The translations under genes and the position numbers were made by a program. From contig NZ_CP010054.1 in the NCBI RefSeq assembly GCF_000801315.1, forward strand, positions 2,914,001 through 2,978,000: a DNA stretch of 64,000 nt, in the 5' to 3' direction. The notes under the pieces were generated by a model that was not told where the DNA came from, made no database searches, and saw only the letters and a list, made by a program, of their open reading frames with translations. Of this stretch, positions 54,106 through 61,580 are shown in pieces (within the stretch, counting starts at the first letter, position 1; each line of letters begins with the position of its first letter). This DNA comes from Hymenobacter sp. DG25B. GTDB taxonomy: Bacteria; Bacteroidota; Bacteroidia; Cytophagales; Hymenobacteraceae.

Positions 54106-54867
54106 TTAAAGCGAGTAGCCGCCGGAGGCTTCTATACGCTGGGCATTTACCCAACCGGCATCTTCTGAGCACAGGAAGGCCACAATGCCGCCAATGTCTT
54201 CCGGCTCACCAATGCGGCCCAGCGCTGTTTGAGAAGCCATATAGCCCTCCAATTGCGGGTGCGCCTGGCGGGCAGCAGCCGTAAAATCGGTTTTAATGAT
54301 GCCCGGCGCCACCACATTGGCCCGGATTCCGCGGCTGCCCAATTCCTTGGCCAGGTAGCGCGTCAGGATTTCCACGGCGCCTTTCATGGAGGCATACGCC
54401 GCGTAGCCGGGGGCCGTGAAGCGCGCCAGCCCAGTGGAGAAATTCACAATGCCGCCGCCATCAGCCAGCAAGGACAGCAGGTTCTGGGTCAGAAAGTACA
54501 CGCCTTTGAAGTGCACATTCATCAGGTGGTCGAAAGACTCTTCCGTGGTTTGCGCAAAGGGTGAAGGCGCATCGTGGCCGGCGTTGTTTACCAGAAAATC
54601 AAAGTTTTCACGGTTCCACTTCTGCTGCAGATGTTGGGCTATAGTCTCTTTGAAAGCCGGAAAGGAGGCGCTCTGGCTTACATCCAGCGGCAGCGCCACG
54701 GCCTGACGGCCCAGCGCTTCAATCTCGGCCACTACGGCCTGTGCTTCTGCCTCCTTGTTGCGGTAGGTCAGGATAAGGTCATGGCCGGCTTGCGCCAGGC
54801 GGAGGGCGGTGTTTTTGCCCAGTCCGCGGCTGGCACCAGTTACGAGGGCTATTTTGTTTGTGCTCAT
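54106..54867 (-). CDS. Classical SDR oxidoreductase
   Basis: 253 residues, an NAD(P)-dependent short-chain dehydrogenase. The cofactor motif TGASRGLGKNTAL is at the N-terminus, NNAGHDAP follows at about 90, and the catalytic Ser and YAAYASMKG (Y-x3-K) lie at about 150-165. The ending is DIGGIVAFLCSEDAGWVNAQ then IEASGGYSL. The substrate is unknown. The ATG at 54867 is the usual start. The AraC-type gene ends 70 bases upstream on the same strand and may regulate it. Confidence 0.92.
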   Translation of the reverse strand: MSTNKIALVTGASRGLGKNTALRLAQAGHDLILTYRNKEAEAQAVVAEIEALGRQAVALPLDVSQSASFPAFKETIAQHLQQKWNRENFDFLVNNAGHDAPSPFAQTTEESFDHLMNVHFKGVYFLTQNLLSLLADGGGIVNFSTGLARFTAPGYAAYASMKGAVEILTRYLAKELGSRGIRANVVAPGIIKTDFTAAARQAHPQLEGYMASQTALGRIGEPEDIGGIVAFLCSEDAGWVNAQRIEASGGYSL

Positions 54868-54937
54868 CGGTTCTTTGCTTAGTTGATGCTGCAAAGTTCA
54901 TCTATGGTGCCGATGATGTTCTGGTGAGAAGCTCCGA

Positions 54938-55354
54938 TTAAATGGTGACAGTTTCCGTTTTTTCAGTTCGCAGTGCTTCCCATAGCTGCTCCCGGTACTG
55001 CTTGGGCGTGGTGCCGGCAAAGCGCTTGAAGAACTTAGTAAAGTTGGAAGGATCGTAGGTGAGGCGGGCGGCTATTTCGGCAATGGGCAGCGCCGGGTCC
55101 TGCAGCAGCCGTTGCGCCACTTCCAGAATGCGCTGCTCAAAGAAATGGCAGGGCGAGTGGCCGGTGGTGAGCTTGATGGTATTGCTCAGGTGCGTGGGGT
55201 GAATGTGCAGCCGGTCGGCCAGGTCGCGCACTTCCAGCATTTCCGTGGCGCGGCCGGCTTCCACGTCGGCCACGTGCTGATCTACTTCGCGCAGAAACTC
55301 CGCCGTTATTTCGTGCTGGCGGGCCAGAATTTTCTTGGGAATGGACGTGGGCAT
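54938..55354 (-). CDS. AraC-type HTH regulator without a sensor domain
   Basis: 138 residues. The C-terminal two-thirds is the double helix-turn-helix of the AraC family: LADRLHIHPTHLSNTIKLTTG (first helix pair) and IAEIAARLTYDPSNFTKFFKR then FAGTTPKQYRE. The usual N-terminal ligand domain of about 150 residues is absent, leaving a 40-residue helical head. The adjacent SDR gene on the same strand is the likely target. The ATG at 55354 is the start. Confidence 0.88.
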   Translation of the reverse strand: MPTSIPKKILARQHEITAEFLREVDQHVADVEAGRATEMLEVRDLADRLHIHPTHLSNTIKLTTGHSPCHFFEQRILEVAQRLLQDPALPIAEIAARLTYDPSNFTKFFKRFAGTTPKQYREQLWEALRTEKTETVTI

Positions 55355-55398
55355 AATGTCAATACCAAAAAGTAGGAGGTCTGTTTCCTAATTTATGA

Positions 55399-55432
55399 AA
55401 AAGCCCGTCGCTGACTTCAGCGGCGGGCTTTT
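55399..55432 (-). terminator. Terminator of the deoxyhypusine-synthase-like gene
   Basis: A 16-bp stem (one G-T pair) with core AAAAGCCCG and a 2-base loop, T-run on the minus strand, 21 bases after the stop at 55453. Confidence 0.8.
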
Positions 55433-55452
55433 ATGCAAGCGTCAAAAGGCAA

Positions 55453-56424
55453 TTACTGCCCCAGCACCATGGCAAACACCAGCGGGGCTACAATGGTAGC
55501 ATCCGACTCGATGATGAACTTGGGCGTGTCCTGGCCCAGCTTGCCCCAGGTGATTTTCTCGTTCGGCACGGCACCGGAGTACGAGCCGTAGGAGGTGGTG
55601 GAGTCCGAAATCTGGCAGAAGTAGCCCCACAGCGGCACCGAGGTGCGCCCCAGATCCTGGTGCAGCATGGGCACCACGCAGATGGGGAAGTCGCCGGCAA
55701 TGCCGCCACCAATCTGGAAGAAGCCTACTTTGCTTTGCTCGGTGGCCTGCTCAGTGTACCAGCCGGCCAGGTAAATCATGTACTCAATGCCGGTGCGCAC
55801 GGTGTGCACGTTCTTGATGTCGCCCGAAATAACGTGGCCGGCGAAGATGTTACCCAGCGTAGAGTCTTCCCAACCGGGGCAGATGATGGGCAGGTTTTTC
55901 TCGGCGGCAGCCAGCATCCAGCTATCCTTGGGGTCTATCTGGTAGTACTGCTCCAGCTCACCCGACTTCAGAATCTGGTAGAAGAACTCGTGGGGGAAGT
56001 ACTGCTCGCCGGCCTTATCGGCCTTCTCCCAGAACTTCAATACCGAATGCTCCAGGCGGCGCATGGCCTCTTCCTCGGGAATGCAGGTGTCGGTTACGCG
56101 GTTCATGTGGCGCTCCAGCAGGGCCTGCTCGTCGGCGGGGGTCAGGTCGCGGTAGTTGGGTACCCGCTCGTAGAAGTCGTGGGCTACTAGGTTAAAGATA
56201 TCCTCCTCCAAGTTGGCACCGGTGCAACTGATGATCTGCACTTTGTCCTGCCGAATCAGCTCGGCCAGCTGGATGCCCATTTCGGCGGTGCTCATGGCAC
56301 CGGCCAGGGTAATCATCATCTTGCCACCTTCGGCCAGGTGCTTGTTGTAGCCTTCGGCGGCATCAATGAGGGCAGCAGCGTTGAAGTGGCGGTAGTGGTG
56401 CTTGAGGAAGTTGGTGATTTGCAT
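55453..56424 (-). CDS. Deoxyhypusine synthase-like protein
   Basis: 323 residues of the deoxyhypusine synthase family, NAD-dependent enzymes that transfer an aminobutyl group from spermidine. Seen: MITLAGAMSTAEMGIQLAEL, ISCTGANLEEDIFNL, ICPGWEDSTLGN, GGGIAGDFPICVVPML, and the region around the catalytic lysine SGAVPNEKITWGKL, in which the W-G-K lysine is kept. Bacteria have no eIF5A to modify, so a bacterial member probably makes homospermidine or a related polyamine. The ATG at 56424 is used. No other polyamine gene is nearby; hslV is upstream. Confidence 0.9.
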   Translation of the reverse strand: MQITNFLKHHYRHFNAAALIDAAEGYNKHLAEGGKMMITLAGAMSTAEMGIQLAELIRQDKVQIISCTGANLEEDIFNLVAHDFYERVPNYRDLTPADEQALLERHMNRVTDTCIPEEEAMRRLEHSVLKFWEKADKAGEQYFPHEFFYQILKSGELEQYYQIDPKDSWMLAAAEKNLPIICPGWEDSTLGNIFAGHVISGDIKNVHTVRTGIEYMIYLAGWYTEQATEQSKVGFFQIGGGIAGDFPICVVPMLHQDLGRTSVPLWGYFCQISDSTTSYGSYSGAVPNEKITWGKLGQDTPKFIIESDATIVAPLVFAMVLGQ

Positions 56425-56442
56425 ATTGGTTTGAGCTTCAAG

Positions 56443-56533
56443 CCTCAAGCTGCAAGTAGCAAGCTTTTGGCATTAGGGAGAAAAAGAGGTAACGAGGGAA
56501 CTGATACGGGCGAAAAAGCTTGCAGCTTGAGCC
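56443..56533. repeat. Intergenic inverted repeat (CAAGCTGCAAG type)
   Basis: The left arm GCCTCAAGCTGCAAG then CAAGCTTTT (56443-56467, with a 7-base insertion) pairs with the right arm AAAAAGCTTGCAGCTTGAGCC (about 56513-56533). It fills the gap between hslV and the deoxyhypusine-synthase-like gene. Confidence 0.55.
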
Positions 56534-56558
56534 TTACGGCTTGCCGCTCTAAAACCCT

Positions 56559-57095
56559 CTATACCGGCTCCTCAATCATGAGGTTGTGGTTGGTATAGAT
56601 GCAGATGTCGGCCGCAATGTGCAAGGCTTCTTCCACCATCTGGCGGGCCGTGAGGTGGGGCGCGTGCTTCTTCAGGGCCAGCGCGGCGGCCTGGGCGTAC
56701 ATGGCGCCGGAGCCAATGGCAGCCACGTCGGAGTCGGGCTCCAGCACGTCGCCGGTGCCGGCAATGATGAGCAGTTCGTCTTTATCGGCTACCACCATCA
56801 TGGCTTCCAGCTTGCGCAGGTACTGGTCTTTGCGCCACTCCTTGGCCAGCTCAATGGCGGCGCGGCGCAGCTGGCCGTTGTAGCTGCCCAGCTTCTCCTC
56901 AAACTTATCCAGCAGCATAAAGGCATCGGCTGTAGAGCCGGCAAAACCGGTTACTACTTTGCCATCGTGCAGCTTGCGCACTTTGCGCACGTTGCTCTTG
57001 GCCACGTGCTTGTCCATAGTGGCCTGGCCGTCGGCGCCCAGGGCAATCTGCCCGTTGTGGCGCACCCCCAGTACGGTAGTGGAGCGTATTTTCAT
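56559..57095 (-). CDS. hslV: ATP-dependent protease subunit HslV
   Basis: Threonine protease subunit that forms a double-ring peptidase driven by HslU. The 178 residues match the family: after a short MKIRS propeptide the catalytic threonine begins TTVLGVRHNGQIALGADGQAT. Then follow VVTGFAGSTADAF, EKLGSYNGQLRRAAIELAKEW, IAGTGDVLEPD and AIGSGAMYAQAAA. HslU is not in the window; it must be encoded elsewhere for the protease to work. The ATG at 57095 is the start. Confidence 0.96.
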   Translation of the reverse strand: MKIRSTTVLGVRHNGQIALGADGQATMDKHVAKSNVRKVRKLHDGKVVTGFAGSTADAFMLLDKFEEKLGSYNGQLRRAAIELAKEWRKDQYLRKLEAMMVVADKDELLIIAGTGDVLEPDSDVAAIGSGAMYAQAAALALKKHAPHLTARQMVEEALHIAADICIYTNHNLMIEEPV

Positions 57096-57117
57096 ATCGG
57101 TAGTGAATCAGTTTCAG

Positions 57118-57180
57118 GTTATCAGTTGTCAGAAAAAAGATTGTCAGCTGCCGGGTCGAAACGAACTGACAACTGACAAC
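57118..57180. repeat. Intergenic inverted repeat (CAGTTGTCAG type)
   Basis: Arms at 57118-57132 and 57166-57180 match at 14 of 15 bases, built from the word CAGTTGTCAG. It lies between hslV and the pyruvate dehydrogenase E2 gene. Confidence 0.6.
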
Positions 57181-57201
57181 CAAAAACCAGCAACGCAAAA
57201 A

Positions 57202-58956
57202 TCAGATGAGCATGCGCATGGGGTCTTCCAGCAGGCTTTTCAGCGTTTGCAGGAAAGCGGCGCCGGTAGCACCATCTACCACGCGGTGGTCGCAGCTTAG
57301 GGTCACTTTCATCACGTTGCCAATGGCCAGCTGACCGTCTTTTACCACGGCCGTCTGCTTGATGCCGCCCACGGCCAGGATGCAGGCATCCGGGGGGTTG
57401 ATGATGGCCGTGAATTCTTCAATGCCGAACATACCCAGGTTGGAGATGGTGAAGGTGCTTCCCTCCCACTCGGCGGGCTGCAGCTTCTTGCTCTTGGCTT
57501 TGCCGGCCAGCTCTTTCACTTCCGTGGCAATGGTAGACAGGCCTTTGCCGTCGGCGTTGCGCACTACGGGCACCAGCAGACCTTCGTCCACGGCCACGGC
57601 CACACCAATGTTCACCACCTTGTTCTGGCGAATTTTGTCGCCCAGCCATGAGGAGTTTACGGCCGGGTGCTGCTTGAGCGCCACGGCGGCCGCCTTAATC
57701 ACCAGGTCGTTGAACGACAGCTTCACCGGGGAAAGAGTGTTCAGCTGCGTGCGCACTTCCATGGCACGGTCCATCAGAATTTCCATCGTGAGATAGAAAT
57801 GAGGGGCCGTAAAGAGGCTTTCCGACAGGCGACGGGCAATAACCTTGCGCATCTGCGAAACCGGCGTGTCAGTGTAGGTACCCTCGGCCGCAACTGGGGC
57901 GGAAGCAGCGGCCGGAGCCGGTGCTGCTGCTGAAGGAGCAGTTGGGGCCGGGGCGGGAGCCGCAGCAGGCGCTGCGGCTGGCTGGGTGGCCGGAGCCGTA
58001 CCGGGCTGGAAGCCTTCAATATCCCGGGAAACAATGCGGCCGTTGTCGCCGCTGCCTTTCACCTGGCTCAGGTCGATGCCTTTTTCTTTGGCGATGCGCT
58101 TAGCTAGCGGCGAAGCCAGCAGGCGGCCACCGGTTGGGGCGGGGGCTACAGCTACTGCCGAGGATGCAGGTGCTGCGGCGGCTGGAGCGGCAGCAGCTGG
58201 TGCCGGGGCGGCTTCCACAGCAGCCTCTGGCGCCGGGGCAGCGGCCGGAGCCGCACCACCCGACTGGCCACCCAGCAGGCTTTGAATATCAGCACCTTCT
58301 TCACCAATAATGGCCAGAATGCCATCTACGGCTACGGCTTCGCCTTCTTTCGGACCAATATAGAGCAGGGTACCGTCGTCGTAGTTTTCCAGCTCCATGG
58401 TGGCCTTGTCGGTTTCCACTTCGGCCAGCACGTCGCCGGACTTCACTTTATCTCCTACTTTTTTCTGCCAGGAGGCAATGGTGCCTTCCGTCATCGTGTC
58501 GCTCATTTTCGGCATCCGGATAACGGTAGCTTTCTTGCCGTTGCCAGCCGGGGCCGCGGGGGCTGGGATTGGTGCAGGAGCAGGAGCGGGTGCTGCGGCA
58601 GGTGCCGGAGCTGGGGCAGCAGGCGCCGCCGCAACAGGGGCAGGAGCGGGAGCAGCGGCCGGTGCCGGAGCAGCCGCGCCACCCTGAGCGCCGCTCAGCA
58701 GGCCGGAAATATCTTCGCCGGCTTTGCCTACAATAGCCAGCAGGCCATCTACGGGCACGCCTTCGCCTTCTTTGGGGCCGATGTAGAGCAGGGTGCCATC
58801 CTCGTAATTCTCCAGCTCCATCGTGGCCTTATCGGTTTCCACTTCTGCCAGAATATCTCCGGACTTAACGGTGTCGCCTACCTTCTTGAGCCACGACGCA
58901 ATGACCCCTTCGGTCATGGTGTCGCTCATTTTGGGCATTTTTATGATTTCGGCCAT
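57202..58956 (-). CDS. Pyruvate dehydrogenase E2 (dihydrolipoamide acetyltransferase)
   Basis: E2 core of the pyruvate dehydrogenase complex, making acetyl-CoA. The 584 residues contain two lipoyl domains, each with the lipoyl-lysine motif ETDKATMELENY (near 45 and 180). Ala/Pro-rich swinging linkers join them (about 90-140 and 225-275). A peripheral subunit-binding domain follows (ASPLAKRIAKEKGIDLSQV, about 285-305) and then the catalytic domain ending in DHRVVDGATGAAFL near 560. No E1 or E3 gene is adjacent. The promoter at 58983-59013 gives a leader of about 25 bases to the ATG at 58956. Confidence 0.95.
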   Translation of the reverse strand: MAEIIKMPKMSDTMTEGVIASWLKKVGDTVKSGDILAEVETDKATMELENYEDGTLLYIGPKEGEGVPVDGLLAIVGKAGEDISGLLSGAQGGAAAPAPAAAPAPAPVAAAPAAPAPAPAAAPAPAPAPIPAPAAPAGNGKKATVIRMPKMSDTMTEGTIASWQKKVGDKVKSGDVLAEVETDKATMELENYDDGTLLYIGPKEGEAVAVDGILAIIGEEGADIQSLLGGQSGGAAPAAAPAPEAAVEAAPAPAAAAPAAAAPASSAVAVAPAPTGGRLLASPLAKRIAKEKGIDLSQVKGSGDNGRIVSRDIEGFQPGTAPATQPAAAPAAAPAPAPTAPSAAAPAPAAASAPVAAEGTYTDTPVSQMRKVIARRLSESLFTAPHFYLTMEILMDRAMEVRTQLNTLSPVKLSFNDLVIKAAAVALKQHPAVNSSWLGDKIRQNKVVNIGVAVAVDEGLLVPVVRNADGKGLSTIATEVKELAGKAKSKKLQPAEWEGSTFTISNLGMFGIEEFTAIINPPDACILAVGGIKQTAVVKDGQLAIGNVMKVTLSCDHRVVDGATGAAFLQTLKSLLEDPMRMLI

Positions 58957-58982
58957 CTGCTTCTTCGGTTGAGTTGTGGGGT

Positions 58983-59013
58983 CAAAATTAGCCCGAAAAT
59001 CCGGGGGCGCAAA
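58983..59013 (-). promoter_or_regulatory. Bacteroidota promoter of the E2 gene
   Basis: The minus strand reads TTTG (59010-59013), exactly 19 bases, then TAATTTTG (58983-58990), a full consensus match. Confidence 0.75.
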
Positions 59014-59100
59014 CGAGAGTTATTCCCCTCTGCTACGCGAAATTTCGCCGGGCAGACGGTTAGGGCTGCCGTTCCCCGGCTTTTGCCCGGCTGCGAAACG

Positions 59101-59721
59101 CTATACCGCGTGCAGATGGCGGACGTCCAGGAAGTTGCGTACGGTGAACATGCTGCCCGTGTAGTGCAGCTTATATAAGCACAGGTTATGGTGCTCAAAT
59201 GCATCCATGCAGGCCAAGGGGTAGTTTAATAACTGGCACAGCATCACGCGCATGGCCCGCCCGTGCATGCACACCAGCACGTTTTCTTCCTCGGGGCGGG
59301 ATTTCAGTAGCTCAATAAACGGGCGCTGGCGGGCCGCCACTTCATCGGGGCTTTCGCCGCCCAGCAGGCGGGCGCTGGTCTGGCCCCGTTTCCATTGCTG
59401 CAGCACGCCGTGGTATTCTTCATCCTCGTCCGGGGTAATGCGCGTGCCTTCCCGGTCGCCCCAACTGATTTCGTTGAGGCCGGCGTGCACTTCGTGCGGC
59501 AGGCCGAGCTGCAGAAAATCGTGCACCGACTGGTGCGTGCGCTGCAGCGTGGAGGTATATACCTTATGGAAGGGCACGTGCTGGTAGGCCGCGAAAAACC
59601 GCGCCGCCTGTCGCTGCCCGGCCTCATTCAGACTGGAATCTACGCCGCTGCCCTGCACAATGCCGCGCACGTTAAAGTCCGTCTGTCCGTGGCGGATAAG
59701 GTATATTTTTTTGACGCTCAC
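59101..59721 (-). CDS. Histidine phosphatase family protein
   Basis: 206 residues of the phosphoglycerate-mutase-like branch. The phosphohistidine motif is YLIRHGQTDFN at residues 5-15, the acceptor region is SWGDREGTRI, and the second active-site histidine is in VCMHGRAMRVML. The substrate may be a sugar phosphate or another phosphoester. I chose the GTG at 59721 because it opens directly on VKKIYLIRHG; the longer frame to 59802 overlaps the divergent thioesterase start. A TACTTTCG word near 59752-59759 is a possible -7 element. Confidence 0.88.
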   Translation of the reverse strand: MSVKKIYLIRHGQTDFNVRGIVQGSGVDSSLNEAGQRQAARFFAAYQHVPFHKVYTSTLQRTHQSVHDFLQLGLPHEVHAGLNEISWGDREGTRITPDEDEEYHGVLQQWKRGQTSARLLGGESPDEVAARQRPFIELLKSRPEEENVLVCMHGRAMRVMLCQLLNYPLACMDAFEHHNLCLYKLHYTGSMFTVRNFLDVRHLHAV

Positions 59722-59800
59722 TTTAGCCCTAGCTTTGCTGTTTGCTACCTCGAAAGTAGGATTTTTAGGGCAAAAAACGTCCTTTCTGGTTTGTTTCTGC

Positions 59801-60244
59801 ATGGAAAATACTCCTCATTCCCTGGCTAAGCTCAACGAGTGGTGCCAGAATACCCTGGGCGCGCACCTGGGCATCGAGCTTACCGCCGTGGGCGAGCGGA
59901 GCATTACGGGCCGCATGCCCGTAGACCACCGCACCCACCAGCCCATGGGGCTGCTGCACGGGGGCGCCTCCGTGGCCCTGGCTGAAACACTGGGCAGCAT
60001 CGGCGCTTTTCTGCAGGTAGACCAAAGCAAAAAAGCCTGCGTGGGGCTGGAAATCAATGCCAATCACCTGAAAGGCGTACACTCCGGCTACGTGGTAGGC
60101 CATGCTACGGCCCTGCACGTGGGCCGCACCACCCAGGTATGGGAAATCCGTATTACCCACGAAGAAACTGGGGCGCTGGTATGCATCAGCCGCATTACCA
60201 TGGCGGTGATAGACCTGCCCGGCAAAAAGGAGAAAACCACGTGA
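59801..60244 (+). CDS. menI: 1,4-dihydroxy-2-naphthoyl-CoA thioesterase (hotdog)
   Basis: Hydrolyses DHNA-CoA in menaquinone synthesis. The 147 residues closely follow E. coli MenI/YdiI: MPVDHRTHQPMGLLHGGASVAL with H53, the catalytic glutamate E62 in AETLGS, VGLEINANHLKGV and TTQVWEIRI. Placement confirms the assignment: the stop overlaps the GTG start of menF (GTGA), and menD and menB follow. The ATG at 59801 is the start; a longer frame from 59660 overlaps the divergent gene and is rejected. Confidence 0.92.
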   Translation: MENTPHSLAKLNEWCQNTLGAHLGIELTAVGERSITGRMPVDHRTHQPMGLLHGGASVALAETLGSIGAFLQVDQSKKACVGLEINANHLKGVHSGYVVGHATALHVGRTTQVWEIRITHEETGALVCISRITMAVIDLPGKKEKTT

Positions 60245-61494
60245 GTACGCCCTTGCCAGGAAATGTACTGCGCTGGCCCAACCCGGCGCAGGCTGTGCCG
60301 GAGCGTCTGCGCCAGCTGGTGGCCTTTGCGTTGCTGCATAAGCTGCCGGTAGCGCTGTGGCGCCTGCCCAACGCCACGGCCCCGCAACTCTGCCTGAGCT
60401 TCTCCGCCGAGGCTGCCCTCACAGGTCTGCCACCCGCGCTGGAGGCTACCGCCCCCGCTGGCTTTACCTTTTTTCCCTTCCGCGACTCCGACCACAACCC
60501 GGCTCTTTTTCTACCGGCTGATGTTCTGTTTGACGCCGCCCGGCCCAACGAGCTGCGCGTGCAGGAGGCCGCGGCCGGAGCCCCCGATATACTACCGCAA
60601 CTGCGGGAGTATCTTGCCAGCAGCCAAAATACAGCAGCCAGCAGCCCAATTCTACCCTGGGCCGTAAGTCCGCAGCCGGCTCCGCATGCCGCCACGCAAG
60701 AAGAATATACTGCCCTGGTTGAGCGAGGTGTGCGGGCTATTGAAAAAGGCAAAGTGCAGAAAGTGGTATCGTCCAGAGCGGCGCGGTGGCCTCTGCCGGC
60801 TGACTTTGATGCCCTGGCTGCCTTCACTGCGCTGCAGGAGCGCTACCCCCGTGCCTTTGTATCTCTGGTGAGTGCGCCGGGCGCGGGTACGTGGCTGGGC
60901 GCCACGCCGGAAGTACTGGTGGAGCTTACGGCCGATGGCCGCTTCTGCACCATGGCCCTGGCCGGCACCCAGCCCCTGCCGCCCGATCATCAGCCCCAGC
61001 ATGCTATTTGGCGGCAAAAGGAAATTGAGGAGCAGGCCCTGGTGGCCCGCTACATCGTGAGCTGTTTTAAGCAATTGCGGCTGCGCGAGTACGAGGAAAC
61101 CGGACCGCGCACCGTGGTAGCCGGCGAGCTGCTGCACCTGCGCACCGATTTTTCCGTGAACCTGCGCGCCGTGCCCTTCCCTACCCTGGCCACCGATATG
61201 CTGCGCCTGCTGCACCCCACCTCCGCGGTGGGCGGTATGCCCCGGCAGGCGGCCCTGGAGTTTCTGCAGAAGCACGAAGGCTACGACCGGGCGTATTACA
61301 GCGGTTTTCTGGGCCCAGTAAACCTGCCCGCTCCTGGTGTAACCCAACTCTTTGTAAACCTGCGCTGTTTTCAAGTGCGCCCGCAGGAAGCCATTCTCTA
61401 CGCGGGTACCGGTCTAACCGCTGATTCTGACCCCGCCAAGGAATGGCAGGAAACCGAGCTGAAGCTGACAACCGCCGGCGCTATTCTTACCTAA
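60241..61494 (+). CDS. menF: Isochorismate synthase
   Basis: Converts chorismate to isochorismate, committing it to menaquinone. The 417 residues end in the chorismate-binding fold: VSSRAARWPLPADFDALAAF, GATPEVLVEL, FCTMALAGTQPL, KEIEEQALVARYI (catalytic region) and LHPTSAVGGMPRQAALEFL, then RAYYSGFLGPV. The N-terminal half is variable as usual. The GTG at 60241 overlaps the menI stop by 4 bases, so translation is coupled. EntC-type synthases look alike, but the men neighbours decide for MenF. Confidence 0.94.
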   Translation: MSTPLPGNVLRWPNPAQAVPERLRQLVAFALLHKLPVALWRLPNATAPQLCLSFSAEAALTGLPPALEATAPAGFTFFPFRDSDHNPALFLPADVLFDAARPNELRVQEAAAGAPDILPQLREYLASSQNTAASSPILPWAVSPQPAPHAATQEEYTALVERGVRAIEKGKVQKVVSSRAARWPLPADFDALAAFTALQERYPRAFVSLVSAPGAGTWLGATPEVLVELTADGRFCTMALAGTQPLPPDHQPQHAIWRQKEIEEQALVARYIVSCFKQLRLREYEETGPRTVVAGELLHLRTDFSVNLRAVPFPTLATDMLRLLHPTSAVGGMPRQAALEFLQKHEGYDRAYYSGFLGPVNLPAPGVTQLFVNLRCFQVRPQEAILYAGTGLTADSDPAKEWQETELKLTTAGAILT

Positions 61495-61580
61495 TGGTGA
61501 ATGCTAAATGTTGAATGGCAATGTATTGGCCCCGTATTCCCATTCATAATTCAGCATTTATACCTCATAATTTAAAAGCT

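Noticed and set aside
58130..58690. Tandem-repeat-like GCxGGxGC sequence that resembles a repeat array
   Set aside because: It encodes the Ala/Pro-rich linkers of the E2 protein in frame; no spacer-repeat regularity is present, so it is not a CRISPR or satellite array.
58282..59178. A plus-strand frame of about 300 codons over the E2 gene
   Set aside because: It is antisense to the two lipoyl domains and gives Gly/Arg/Ser repeats that mirror the Ala/Pro linkers.
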